A stretch of 64,000 nt of DNA, from the NCBI GenBank assembly GCA_035967665.1, contig JAYWLB010000086.1:15797-79796 (forward strand), written 5' to 3'. Positions 41,520 through 54,900 of the stretch are shown one piece after another. The notes below the pieces were generated by a model that saw only the letters and a list, made by a program, of their open reading frames with translations, was not told the DNA's origin and did no database searches. The position numbers and the translations under genes were made by a program. The stretch comes from Arctic95D-9 sp035967665. Its GTDB lineage: Bacteria > Verrucomicrobiota > Verrucomicrobiia > Verrucomicrobiales > DEV007. Positions within the stretch are counted from its first letter, which is position 1. Every line of letters begins with the position of its first letter.

Positions 41520-42770
41520 ATGATTATCTGGTCCGGGTGGGGACTTCTCACCATTGTTTCTCTTATCCTCGGCGCTATCACCGGCATCTTACTCTCTATC
41601 GGAGGCTCAGGCATTTTCGGCCCTGTCGTGGCGATCTTCGTCCCTGCGCTCATCTTTTCGTGCTCGGCCGTGATCAACGGACTGTTTACTAAATGGCTTA
41701 ACCGCGGAGAAGAGAGACACCTCATCGATCCGAAAACCAACGAGGTGTTCATCCAGAAGCGGGGCGGCTCCTTTTTCTTCATTCCGCTGAAAGCTTACAC
41801 TTACATCTACGCCCTGATCGCACTGGTGTTGTGGGTCATGGGAGGTCTCGCTTCCGTCAGCACCGATATGACAGGCATCACGGAAGCCCACAAAGCGCGA
41901 TTTGAGAGTGCCTCGGACCTTGCCGATAACCGTTCCGCTGAGAATACAGGGAACAGTCTCGATGCAGCCCGCTCCGCGCAGAAGTTCCAGAAGCTGGCCG
42001 GGACGCTGGAACGCGAAACATTTGATCGCAGTTCAGTGAAATTCCCCGACAGCAACTTCACCACTTACTGCCGCGCAAGCGGGGCGAATGTTATCTTCAT
42101 CACACACGTAAACGACCTCAGTGATTACAAAGAATCCGAAACAAGAACGGCTCTACACAATATTTGCTGGGAATCCGCGCACCGGAGTATCTCATCGAAT
42201 ATGAAAACAGCCGGGGCAACTGATCTCGCTGTCTGCCTAAAGGACGGAGTGACCAGCAAAGTTATTTCCGGTCCCATTGGAGGTAGCTACTCCGTTCGAT
42301 CGGGCTTCAGCGCTGAATTGACTGTCTTCAAATATTTCGAAGAGGATGGCGAAGTGTTTAGCGCAGATGATACCACGGAGAGAGAGAATCCTACGGAATC
42401 ACCGGAAGCCGAGTCAACCGCTTCAGAGCCAATCCCTGAAACTCAACCTGAGCCGACAGAGGAGACCACACCAGCTCCCAAGTCTCCACCACTTGGGGAA
42501 GCACCCCGGACAAGTCCTCCCGTTTCCGACAAGTCTGAAACGAGCGAGCCGGCAATGCCGGGAGTAGTTGAAGCTGAAGTGAAGACTCCTGTTGAAGATC
42601 TCACTAAAATCCGGACATGGAAATCCAGTGACGGAAAAACGATGGAAGCCCGATTGGTTGAGGTCAAAGGAGACACCGTCATTTTTCAAAAGGACGACGG
42701 CAACACTTACAATGTTCCACTTTCAAGACTTAGTGAAGAGGACATTGAATTGATCCGGAATTCTCAGTAA
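41520..42770 (+). CDS. Membrane protein with C-terminal SHD1-like domain
   Basis: 416 residues. Three hydrophobic helices near the N-terminus (LLTIVSLILGAITGILLSIG, IFGPVVAIFVPALIFSCSAV, YTYIYALIALVLWVMGGLAS) lead to a soluble domain of about 160 residues, a Pro/Glu/Ser-rich linker (ESTASEPIPETQPEPTEE), and a C-terminal SHD1-like domain, residues 362-416 (RTWKSSDGKTMEARLVEV, VIFQKDDGNTYNVPLSRLS). SHD1 domains are abundant in Planctomycetota and Verrucomicrobiota exported proteins; their role there is not known. It shares this module, in diverged form, with the 243-residue protein downstream of gpsA. Confidence 0.7.
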   Translation: MIIWSGWGLLTIVSLILGAITGILLSIGGSGIFGPVVAIFVPALIFSCSAVINGLFTKWLNRGEERHLIDPKTNEVFIQKRGGSFFFIPLKAYTYIYALIALVLWVMGGLASVSTDMTGITEAHKARFESASDLADNRSAENTGNSLDAARSAQKFQKLAGTLERETFDRSSVKFPDSNFTTYCRASGANVIFITHVNDLSDYKESETRTALHNICWESAHRSISSNMKTAGATDLAVCLKDGVTSKVISGPIGGSYSVRSGFSAELTVFKYFEEDGEVFSADDTTERENPTESPEAESTASEPIPETQPEPTEETTPAPKSPPLGEAPRTSPPVSDKSETSEPAMPGVVEAEVKTPVEDLTKIRTWKSSDGKTMEARLVEVKGDTVIFQKDDGNTYNVPLSRLSEEDIELIRNSQ

Positions 42771-42811
42771 GAGCCTGGAGAAATCTCTGTAAAAAGAACC
42801 AGCCCCCCCGG

Positions 42812-42855
42812 ACTCAACAGGGTTGGATCGATGACCTAACCCTGTTTAATTCCCA
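42812..42855. repeat. 44-bp repeat element, copy 1 (hairpin form)
   Basis: This copy forms a 9-bp hairpin, AACAGGGTT (42816-42824) with AACCCTGTT (42838-42846), 46 bp after the SHD1-like gene. A near-copy lies at 63838-63880. Both read CTCAAC, 4 variable bases, TT, then CGATGA, and end AACCCTGTTT and TCCCA. The element could serve as a transcription terminator here, but no T run follows. Confidence 0.5.
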
Positions 42856-42896
42856 ATCTGCCGTGTGGTGCCGCCCCCCCCGGTCTGACGACACTC

Positions 42897-42922
42897 CCGG
42901 AGATCACTTCGACGGTCTCCGG
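42897..42922 (-). terminator. Stem-loop after the giant exoprotein gene
   Basis: A 7-bp stem, CCGGAGA (42897-42903) with TCTCCGG (42916-42922), closes a 12-nt loop, 27 bp beyond the stop codon of the exoprotein gene on the minus strand. No T run follows, so intrinsic termination is not certain; the neighbouring 44-bp hairpin may assist. Confidence 0.35.
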
Positions 42923-42949
42923 AACTGGTCGCCATCTTCCTTCTTCCAA

Positions 42950-45900
42950 TTAGTTAATAACCGGCAATATCGAGGTGTTATCAGCCTCTTCGGCAGCATT
43001 CCGGGTCTGGCGGTCGAAGATGCTCTCCCCGTTTGGACCGTATTGACGGTATCCATTGTAGAAGAGTTTGTACGGCTTTACACGACGGCTGTCTTTCTTC
43101 CGTTTGCGCTGAACATCGTCGAACAGTTCATCATCGAGTCTGTAGATGACATCACTCATCACTTCTCTCAGTCCGCGCAACGCGGCCTCCCCAAGCGTGT
43201 TCCCCTCCCCGTTGTCTCCTTCCGAAGGAATGACAATGATCTCCGGAAGGGCTTCCAGTACGATATAGTCGTAGTAGAAGGCGTATCGAGCCGCATTGAC
43301 CGGAGCCGGTCCGCTACCGAGCTGATTGGTGTGCTCGTTCGGGAAGAGAATCTCATCGCCTAGGATATTGATCGTGAATTCGTCATCACCCTGAGTCGGA
43401 GTTGGATCGACGCTTGCACCGGCGTAGGTGACACCGTTCACGACAGCACCGCTCGCTATCTCGTTGTTTTCGCGACTTGGAAGATAGATTCGGAGCTCGT
43501 CCTCACCGGCAAACTCACTCTCTGCATCTGCGGTTAGAGTTCCCCCGGATGGATCGGCCGGTGCATTCCGGCTCACACCAATCGCGGTCACGCCTCCTGT
43601 GGAGGTGCCTAGGCTCAAGACATTGGCATGACCGATCATCGCATCGATCATCGTCAGGTTGCTACCTGCGCCGACATTGATGTTACCGCTCCAGTTCCCC
43701 GTTGAACCAAGCGAGGAAATCGCAAGGTCGAGGTCGTCACCGTGGCCAATTTTAGCGAATGAAGCACCGCTACCATTTGTCGCCATGAGAACGATCTCGT
43801 TTCCTGCGGCTACATCAATATCTCCGGAAAGATTCCCTGCACCTCCGTATCCTCCGAAACCAATCTGGCCGTATGAGAAATTACCGGCGCCACCGGAAAC
43901 GAGGATATCGTTAGTAACGTCGACAGTCAGCTCAGTGCCGGCAATATTGCCGCTGAAGCGCGATCCACCGTGACCGACCTGAGCGCTCGCCATCACTCCG
44001 GAACCACCGCGCACTTCGAGGTCACCACCAACCTGCAGTGAAGTCAGAGAAGAGGTAATTCCCCCTGCGTAGAAAGCACCACCATGGCCGATCTGAGCCG
44101 AGGCAAAATCCCCACTGTCTCCGAGGAGGGAGACATCTCCGGGAGCGACGACATTGATAGACCCGCCGATCGTTCCGGAGCCTTCGCCTCCGCCGTGTCC
44201 GATTGCAGCTGAGGTGAAGTTATTGGTTCCACCGCTGAGTTCCACCGAATTGGCTGCGATCGAGATGTTTCCGGATTTAGCGCCATGGGCCCTGCGTCCA
44301 CCGTTTCCGATCCGGGCGTAGGAATCGCTTCCACTGCCACCGCGAACAGTGAGGTCTGCCGTTGCATTGCCTTTTCCAAGATCAATCATGATGTCACCGC
44401 TGAAGCCGGCACTGATTCCATTGTTTCCACCATGACCGATCTGCGCAGCGGCATTCGCCACCGAACCGCCCTGAAGCGAAAGCCCCCCCTCCTTGGTGAA
44501 CACCGTAATCGCTCCGGTCGAAGCAACTCCATTGGCACCTCCGCCAAGGCGGTAAACCTCTTCGTTGAATCCGATCTGAGCAGCCGAACCGGCCGTCGTG
44601 GCACTGCCGTTCACCTCGACCGAATTTCCGGCGACGCGGGTTGTTCCGTTGGCAGAACCGACGACAACCGCGCGGGCCTGTGCCGCATTGCCCACGATGA
44701 CACCGCCGGCATTTCCGAAGCCATTTGCATCGGCAAAAACGCTGTCTGCGTTCAGCGAGAGAACCGGCACAGGAACAACTGCATCGCGATCGATCGTGCG
44801 CATCAAACCGGTTGAACCATCCCATCCACCCACGACAGTCACGCCGCCGCTACCCGCATTCTGGACGGAACTCATGAAAGTCACATCGCCCGTCGCGAAG
44901 AGATCGATACCGTTTGCGTTGTTGGCAAACACTCCGGTTCCATCAATGAGCAGGTTCCCATTCGTCACACCGATCTCGACATCACCTCCGCCGATCATGT
45001 TCTGGATCAGGCCGGTCGTTTTGCGAAGCGACGCACTCGTGTCGAGCTGTCCGGTAATGAGAGCAAGACGAGAGCCGGCGGCAACCCCGGTGGTTCCGAG
45101 ATGCCCCATGAACCCGATAGTGGTCTGATCGACAAGGCTCGTGGTGCCACGTACATTGCCAAGAATGCTGCCCGTGCGAGTGCCGGTGGTGTAGTTGGCA
45201 TTGGCAGGAACAAAGGTGTCGCGAACGCCGCCGTGCCCGACAAGCGCATAAGCTTCCACTCTCGTTCCACCTCTAACGGTCAGGTTCCCGGTTGCGTCGA
45301 TCTGGATGTTACCGGCGTGATTGCCGTTGGATCCAAAACCTCCGTTTCCGATCTGAGCGTAGGCTTCGTCGACCGTCGTTCCACCATTGAGCACGATGTT
45401 GTTCGCGAGCACCGCGATGGTGTCGGAAGCAAGCCCGTGGTTGCCAATGTTCTCGTGTCCGCCGTGTCCGATCTGAACATAGTTCGCAGTTTGAGTGGTC
45501 GTTCCCACCTGGCCTGCACCGGCGGTCAGAATGACATCACCATTGCCGGCGCGAACTTTCACATTGCCCTGAGTGGTCGAAGTCGTTTGCGCACCACCGT
45601 TTCCGATTTGAGCAAAGGAATCATCGACCGTCGTGCTCGAGCCACCTGTGAGAACAATGTTTCCATTGGTGGTTTCAACAAGAATGTCGGCTTCGCGGGT
45701 GCCGGTGGAGGTAAGACCACCCAGTCCGATCATCGCGAAGGAATCGTTGCCGGTGCCACCGAGAACGCTGACACCCGTGCCGGCGCGAACCGAGATGAAA
45801 TCATTCGCGTCACCGAGAGCGCCGTCGGTGATATTACCACCGTGACCGATCATCGCAAAGCCGGCGTCAGTACCGCCCCCCTGAACGAGCACCTGTCCTT

Positions 45901-48900
45901 CAGCGGTGATATCGATAGCTCCATTGTGAGCGCCGTCGGCATCGTGCCCACCGTGACCAATCATTCCATAGGTTCGTGCCGCAGTACCATTGGTCGCAGG
46001 AAGTCCGCTGCCCTGAATAAGGACGGAACCGCCGTTGGAAGCACTGATACTGATGTCTCCTGTGCTGTTGCCGGTCGCCGAGCGGGTTCCGTGACCAATT
46101 TGAACATAAGCATCATCAGCGGTTCCGCGGTTGAGGATGACATTGCCTCCGCTGATCACCTCAATAGCACCGCTCCGGGCACCGGTTGTCTGCATCCCGC
46201 CATGGCCGAGCTGAGCGTAGTTATTGCCCCCCTGACCTGCGGTAAAGGCAATGTCTCCACTCGTCGAAGCGACTTTGATTTCGCCACTCTTACTGAGCTT
46301 CGTTGTTGCGGCACCAGTCGGGTCAGAGTCATAGCCTCCGTGACCAAGTTGAACGTAGCCGCGTGAGTAGCCGGAGTGATTGTAGGCAACCGTAACCGCA
46401 TTGGCGTTGGAGCTCGATACCGCAGTCGTGAAGGTGACGACTCCTGCTGCGGAAATGGTTCCGACCTGGTTGTTCATGGCGTCGAACAACTGCCCCGCAG
46501 CGTTGGAGGTCAGAGTTGCATACTGCGGCAGAACCGGATTGGAAACCGTAATCACGATGCTGCTTCGGTCGATATTGGAAGTGATTGCAAGTGTTGCCGT
46601 AGCACCACCTCCAGCGGCTGCATCGATGAGTGCTGCGCTGCTTTCTTCTGCCACCGTTGCGATGCCGCCACCGGTGAAGATGACACCGGTAGCACCTATC
46701 ACGTCGATATTTCCAGTGTGATCACCTTTCGCAGAACGTCCGCCGTGACCGATTTGAGCGTAGCGCTCATTCACCTCACCTCCGGTGAACACCACTGAAC
46801 CGCCGAGGGCGTGTGCGGTGATCGAACCGGAGAAGTCACCATTGGTGGAATGGCCACCGTGACCGAGTTGAACGTATGCGTTCGCACCCACGCTTCCCGC
46901 GGCATTGAAGGTGATGTCGCCCGTGTTGCTTTCGACGAGAATGTTACCGCGATTGCTCGCATTGGGTGCCGTAGTCAAAGCATCGGAATCGTAGCCGCCA
47001 TGACCGAGTTGAGCGTAGGTCTGGCCGGCGCTTCCTGCGGTGAAGGCAATCGATCCGGTGGAGCGTGCCGTGATATCACCGTCGAGGATCATGTCGTTGT
47101 CGACATCAACGAGACCGAAGTTGCCTCTTGCTGAGCGGCCGCCGTGGCCGAGTTGGGCATAGGCTTCAACGCGGTTGCCTGCAGCAAAGGTGATCGCACC
47201 GTTCGCTCCGAGCGCTTCGACCACGATATTACCACTGTGGTCGCCGTTCGTGACATAACCACCGTGACCGATCTGTGCATAGGATTCAGTGCGACTTCCG
47301 GCAGCGAAATTGATCGCGCCGTCGTTGCTCACGACTGAGATGTTGCCGAGGTTTCCACCATCACCCGGAGTGAGCGCGGTGGGGAAATCAGCATCGTTGC
47401 CACCGTGGCCGATCTGCACGTAGGAACGAAGGCCAAGATTGAGGTGATCGAAAGTGATCACCGATGCAGGAGCTCCGGCACCGGAATCCGATACAGTCAC
47501 GGTGAGGTCGATGACACCACCGGTGCTCACGGTTCCCACCTGAACATCGCCATCGAAGAGACGGCCGAAGGAGTCACCTCGAATTTCACCGGTGAACCCG
47601 GCAAGCGGATTGGCGTAGGTGATCACGATGGTGCCGCGTTCGAGGTTTCCGGTCTGCGCCATCGTGTAGCTGGTCGCAGCGTCGTTCTGAAGGAGATTAT
47701 TAAGGGTGCCATTGTTAGTCACCGTTTGGCTGGCGGCACCTCCGTTGAATGAAACAAAGGAGATATCACCGGCAGCTTGCACATCGATCTCACCACGATG
47801 GTCACCACGTGCATTGCGTCCGCCGTTGCCGATCTGCGCATAGGCATCATTACCTGCACCGGAAGTGAATGTCACTGCAGCAGCTGGATTGGTCGTGTTA
47901 CCGGTTCCGGAGAGCACCGTGACGTTCCCGCTCATGCCCAGCGGATCAACCGACGGGGTGTTGAGATGATAGGTGGTCGTCGAAGTATTGGCTGCCGGAG
48001 CACTTTCCTCAGGGTCAATATTGAGAGTGGAGGAAAACGAAGAGCTCGCTCCACCGTGACCGATCTGTGCGTTGGTATTGGAACCGGTTCCCGCGGTGAA
48101 CATCACGCCCATGCCGCCGTCGACGAGGATGTCGCTGCCTCCATGGAGATAGGCGACTTCGACCGCATCACCCGCACCATTCACGTTCGTCGTGAAAGCC
48201 ACTTCACCGGTGAGGTAATTAACGGTTCCGACCACGGTGAGAGAGGCATCGATCAGATTGCCTTCTCCGTCGTCGGTGAAAGTCGCAGTGCCTGCGCCGA
48301 CTCCCTCAGGATCCACCGTAATCTTCACTGAACCGGGAGCCAGTGCCCCGTTTGCCAGAGTGGCCGAACCTGCTTGAGTTGCCGCAATCGAACCCGCTTC
48401 GGTCTGGACGACTTCATAGCCATGATTGCCGAAAGCTTCGTAGCCACCGTGACCGACCTGAACATAGGCCTGGCTGCCGTTCTGTGCGGTGAAGCTCACC
48501 ACTCCACCTCCGACGACCGAAATATCACCACTGTGTCCTTCACCCGCTTCCGCGGCGTTGCGGAAACCACCGTGACCGATCTGGCCGTATGAACCCGTTC
48601 CCGCTCCGCCGGTAAAGCTGATCTCAGATCCGGCGGATACGCTGATGGCACCGCTGTGGGTTCCGGAAAAGTAGCGGTCATTATTGTTCGCCTGGGTGTA
48701 ATTGGGACTGCTGCCGCCACGTGTGAGGCGATGATCATTGTAACCACCGTGACCAATCTGAGTGTAGCTTCCAGTGGTGCCGGCTGCGAAGGTGATAGCA
48801 CCGGTGGCATTTACTGTGATGATGCCTTCGTGGCCGCCGCTCGCAAGGTAGCCGCCATGACCCAACTGAGCATAGTGTGTAGTACCCACTGAATTGGAGG

Positions 48901-51900
48901 CATCGAAGAGAATATCAACAGCACTAACCGTAATGCTGCCGACGTGGTCACCATCAGTGAGCGAGCCACCATGACCGATCTGGACAAACGACTCGGTTCC
49001 GCTGCCGGTCGTGAATGCCACGTTACCCGCCGAAGATGTCACCGCAATATTGCCGTTGTTACCGACCCGCTCATCTGCTGTCGGACCACGATCCAAAGTT
49101 GCAGGATCATTGTCAGGGTAGTGGGTTGGGTTCGGATTGTCTGCGTCGCGTCCGCCGTGCCCGATCATGGCATAAGTCTGACCTGCACTGCCTCCGGTGA
49201 AGGTGATATCATTGAGAGCAGTGACGTCGATTTTTCCACCGTGATCGCCCCGCGCGGTCCGGCCTCCATGGCCGATTTGCACGTAGGTATCGGTTCCGTT
49301 TCCGGCGAGAGCAGTGATCCCGCCTCCAGTTGAGGAAACTGAAATCGTTCCGCTATGATTGCCTGTCGCGCTATTGCCGCCATGTCCCAGTTGAGCATAG
49401 TTGGTCGCACGGGAGTTCAACGTTCCTGTCGCAGTATTGGCAAAGGTGCCGGCTGTGAATTTCACATCACCAGCTGCCTCCACCGTAATTTCACCACTGT
49501 GGTCACCGCTCGTGGTGAAACCGCCATTACCGAGCTGAGCGTAGTTGGCATCGCCGAGGCCGGCAGTGAACTCAATATTTCCCGCAGTGGAGACAACGTT
49601 GATATTGCCCCGCTGGCTGGGAGTGCCCGCAGCAGCTCCGGTAGGATCGGCGTCGTGTCCGCCATTACCCAGCTGCACATATCCCCGTGAATAGTTGATA
49701 TGATTGTAGGCAACACTGATCCCCTCAGCTCCGGCTTTGGCTACAGCAACGTCGAAGGTCACCGTGCCATTCGTGGCCACCGAACCAACCGGGACACCAT
49801 TTCCATCGTAAAGGATACCATCCGAATCCGAGGTGAGAGTTGCATACTCAGGAAGGACCGGCTCAAAAACCGTGATAACAAAACTGCTGCGATCGAGGTT
49901 ACCGGTGTTGGCGAGTGTGCCTGTCGCACCGCCCCCTGTTGCTGCGGCATCATTGAGAACAGTTCTTTTCTCGCCGGTCACCGTGGCAACTCCGCCACCG
50001 GTAAAGAAGACACCATTCGCTCCGACTACCTCGATGGCTCCGTTGTGATCACCTTTCGCAGAGCGGCCACCATGACCGAGCTGAGCGTAGCCGTCATTGG
50101 CTTCGCCTCCGGTGAAAATGACAGAGCCCCCGAGAGCGCGCGCTGCAATGCTTCCTGAGAAATCGCCACTGGTTGCCATGCCGCCGTGACCGAGTTGGAC
50201 ATAGGCGTTCGACCCGACACTTCCTGCTGCGCTGAAAGCAATATTGCCGGTATTGCTCTCGACGAGAATGTTCCCGCGGTTGCTTGGATTGCCGGGAGTT
50301 GTCACGGTATCGGCATCATAGCCGCCATGGCCAAGCTGAGCGTATGTCTGCCCCGCGCTGCCTGCCGTGAAGGTGATTACCCCGGCGGCACGTGCCGTGA
50401 TATCACCGTCGGCGAGCATGTCGTTATCGACGTCGACGAGACCGAAGTTGCCTTTTGCCGAGCGGCCACCGTGGCCGAGTTGGGCATAGGCTTCGGCGCG
50501 GTTGCCCGCGGTAAAGGTGATCGCCCCGTTTGTGCCGAGCGCCTCGACCACGACGTTGCCACTGTGATCGCCGTTGGTCGCGTAACCACCGTGACCGATC
50601 TGAGCATAGCTTTCGTTGCGACTTCCGGCAGCGAAACTGATCGCCCCGTCATTGCTTGTCACCGAGATGTTGCCGAGGTTGCCGGGATCGCCTGGAGTGG
50701 TTGCGTTAGGATTGTCTGCGTCGTCACCACCGTGGCCAATCTGCACGTAGGAGCGAAGTCCCAGGTTCAAATGGTCGAAAGTAATCACCGATGCAGCTGC
50801 TCCGGCACTGGAATCAGAGACGGTAACTGTGAGGTCGATGACGCCACCGGTTGTCACGGTTCCCACCTGAGTTTCGCCGTCGAAAAGCCGGCCTGCGTCA
50901 TCGCTCTTGATCGTTCCGGTAAATCCGGCAAGCGGGTTGTTGTAAGTGATTACGATGGTGCCGCGTTCGAGGTTTCCGGTCTGCGCCATCGTGTAGCTGG
51001 TCGCAGTGTCGTTCTGGAGCAGATTATTGAGGGTGCCATTGTTAGTCACCGTTTGAGTGGCCGCGCCGCCATTGAATGCAGCGAAAGAAATGTCGCCGGC
51101 CGCTTTCACATCGATTTCACCACGATGGTCCCCACGTGCGTTGCGCCCACCGTTCCCGATCTGAGCGTAGGCGTCATTGCCTGCACCTGAGGTGAAGGTC
51201 ACAGCGGCGGTCGGATCAGTCGTATTACCGGTTCCGGAGAGCACCGTGATATTCCCGCTCGTTCCCAGTGGATCCACCGAGGGAGTGTTGAGGTGATAAG
51301 TTGTGGTCGACGTATTGGTCGCCGGTGCGTCTTCCTCAGGATCAAGGTTGAGCGTTGAGGAAAATGACGAATTAGGCCCGCCGTGACCGATCTGTGCGTT
51401 CGTATTGGAACCGGTTCCCGCGGTGAACATCACACCGGTGCCACCGTCGACGAGGATGTCGCTGCCTCCATGGAGATAGGCGACTTCGACCGCATCACCC
51501 GCACCATTCACGTTCGTCGTGAAAGCCACTTCACCAGTGAGGTAATTAACGGCTCCGACCACGGAGAGAGAGGCATCGATCAGATTGCCTTTTCCGTCAT
51601 CAGTGAAAGTTGCGGTGCCTGCACCGGTTCCCTGAGGATCGACCGTGATTTTTACAGAACCGGGAGCCAAAGCGCCATTGCCCAAACTGGCCGAACCGAT
51701 CTGAGTGGCAGCAATCGACCCTACCTCGGAGCGGACCGCTTCGTAACCGTGGTTACCGAAAGCTTCGTAGCCGCCGTGACCCACCTGAACGTATCCCTGA
51801 GCGCCATTCAAGGCGGTGAAGTTCACGCTTCCTCCGCCGATGACAGAGATGGCGCCATTGTGACCTTCGCCCGCTTCCGCCGCGTTGCGGTAGCCACCGT

Positions 51901-54900
51901 GGCCAATCTGCGCGTAGGCAGCGGTCCCGCTTCCACCGGTAAAGGTGATATCGGTGCCTGCACCCACCATGACTGATCCAATGTGAGTGCCGGGATAGTA
52001 GAGATCGTTGTTGTTGGTTTGTGTGTAGTTAGGGCTGCTTCCACCACGGGTGACGCGATGATCATTCACTCCCCCGTGACCGATCTGCACGTTGTTGTTG
52101 GTACTGCCACCGGTAAAGGTGATCGCCTCCCCTGCGGTGACGACTATCGCTCCGGTGTGTCCGCCGCTTGCCTCAAATCCGCCGTGACCAATCTGAGCGG
52201 AATGAGTCGTGCCGGAGGTGTTGGCGCGGAAGGTAATATTTCCTCCGCTACCTGCGTTGCTCTTATCCGCATCGGCAATCACGGTGATGTCGCCAACGTG
52301 ATCACCGTCGGTGTAGGTTCCACCGTGACCGATCTGAACCGGAGTGAAGGTGCTTCCGGTTGCGTTGCCGGTCGTGAAAAGGATATCGCCGTCAAGACTC
52401 TCCACATAGATGTTTCCAGAGTTGCCGATCCGCTCCGCATCTGTTGGCCCGCGCAGGAGATTGAGCGGGTCATTGTCCTGATAGTAGGCCGGATTGTGGC
52501 TGTCGGCATCGTGCCCGCCGTGGCCGATCATCGCGTAGCCCCGTGTTCCGGTTCCGGCGGTGAAAACGATATTGCCAAGAGCCGTGACAGAAATGTTTCC
52601 GTCGTGATCACCACGCGCTGTGGTACCGCCGTGACCGAGTTGAGCGTAACGATCCGCCTGGCTGCCTCCGGAGAGGAAGGTGATCGTTCCGGCACCAGTC
52701 GAAGTAAAAGTCACTTCGTCGAGAGAAGCTTCACCGTAGATGCCGTTCATATTCAGATCGAACACGTCAACAAACGCTCCGTCGGTCCCGGCCGAAACCG
52801 TAAGATCGCCGCTGTGATTACCCGCTGCCTCAAAACCACCATGCCCGAGTTGAGCATAGTTGCCCACAAAGCCGGTAGCAGGAGCAGTGTTTCCAGTTCC
52901 TCCGCGGAATTGAATCAAGCCACCTGCCCGCACCGTGGTGTCGCCGGAGTGGTCTCCCGAATTCTGGTAGCCGCCATGTCCGAGCTGCACATAGCTGTAT
53001 TCACCGGGGGTGTCAGTGGAAGCGTTCCACTGAAAATTGATATTGCCGGTTTGTGAGGCGACACGGATATCACCGGTGTTGCCGAGAGCAGTATTGGTGT
53101 CGTCAGCATCAAGACCACCGTGACCGAGCTGAGCATAACCGCCTTCGACCCGACCTCCGCGGAAGGAAATACTTCCCAGAGAAAGAACCGAAATATCACC
53201 CGAGTGATCACCCCTGGCCTGGAAACCTCCGTGACCGAGCTGCACGTAGCGATTCTGAGAAATTCCGGCCGCTGCGGTCGTAAGGTTAGGCGCACTGAAA
53301 GTCACCGTGCCTGAAACACCGGCGGCACCTGCCCACGCAGCGATATCACCCGAATGATTACCAACCCAGCGAAGACCACCGTGACCCAGTTGCGCGTAAT
53401 TGGAATTGCTGTCGACCGTGGCGTCATCGGTGCTGCGGAACAAAACGTTTGTTCCCGCCGCAACTGCAATGTCACCGGTATTGTGACCACCGGCATCAAC
53501 ACCGCTGATGAGCGGATCACTAACAAATCCACCATGACCCAGTTGGATATACGTTTCACTGCTGGTGGCAGTGTTAGTTGCGACCCAGAGGAAATTCACC
53601 GCTCCGGTGCGCGCCCGGACATCGATGTCGCCGCTATTTGCGAGAGCAATCGGATTGAGACCGTCGATCACTGATGCAGCGTCATGCCCGCCGTGGCCGA
53701 GTTGTGCGTATGTTCTTGCTCCGAGAGCTCCCGCCTGGAAACGAACCGTGCGCTCCACATCGACGAGAATATCGCCGGTGCGGGTTCCTGTCGCGAGACG
53801 ACCTCCGTGCCCAAGCTGGGCGTATGCATCGCTGGCGGCATCTCCCGTGGCATCAGTTCCCGCGAGGAAACTGAACGGGTTGGTCGTGGTCGCGCCGCCC
53901 ACCATTGAGATCACCTCATTAAAACCGTCCCCATCGAAATCACCGATGTCGACAAAGTCTCCCGTCAATTGACTGCTCGCGGTGATATTGCCCGAGTGGT
54001 TACCCGAAGCCGCGTAGCCACCGTGTCCCAACTGTGCGTATCCGCGGTTGTCGATGCGGGTTGGAGGATTGTTGATCGGGTCAACAGGATCCGGAACGAT
54101 CGTATCTGTTCCGGTGCTCGCATTGAAGATCAGGGTATTCCCCGCCCGGGCGACAATGTCACCATTGTGATTCCCCGTGGCACCTGAACCGCCGTGACCC
54201 AGTTGAGCATAGGATTCCTCAGAGGATCCCGATCCGGCAGTGAAAGTCAGATTGGTTCCAGCGGCGACACCGATGCGCCCGCTGTGGCCTTCGCCGGCCA
54301 ATGCATCGGCATTGAAACCACCGTGCCCCAGTTGAGCGTAGTTACGAATTCCAGCGGTTCCACCGGTGAAGGTAGTGGTCGTCGCCGACTGCACTGCGAT
54401 GTCGCCCGAATGGCTGCCGGTGGCATTGGTTCCGCCGTGACCAAGTTGAGTATAGGAATCCGTCGAACTACCCGCCGCGCCGGTGAAAGTGATGCTGGAT
54501 GTTCTCGATGTCACCGCGATATCGCCGAGGTGTCCCGCCGTCGAGCTTGCATTCAAACCGCCGTGCCCCAGTTGAGTGTAGCTGCCGATCGTGGCCGAAG
54601 AACTCTGGTTCGAGAAAGTGATCGCGTCATCAGCGAGGAGGCGGATATCACCACTGAAACTACCGGCAGAATTGGTGCCACCATGCCCGAGGAGGGCATA
54701 ACGGTTGTTACCGGCCGTAGTCGTCGTGCTCGTGCTCGCTCCGGAACGGAACTGAGCGTATCCGGTGTTAGCGGTCGCCGTGATATCGCCGTTGAAATTT
54801 CCGGAGGCATCCATTCCCCCGTGGCCCAATTGAACGTAGCTGTCGCTGCCGGTCCCCGTGGAGGAGGAACCGCGGAAGAGAAGGTTTGTTTCCGCGGTTA

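Noticed and set aside
45101..53972. Long open frames on the plus strand opposite the exoprotein gene (for example 45101-46366, 50186-51190, 51983-53056)
   Set aside because: They mirror the repeat periodicity of the minus-strand gene, lack ribosome-binding sites and recognisable domains, and arise from strand-biased codon use in repeats.
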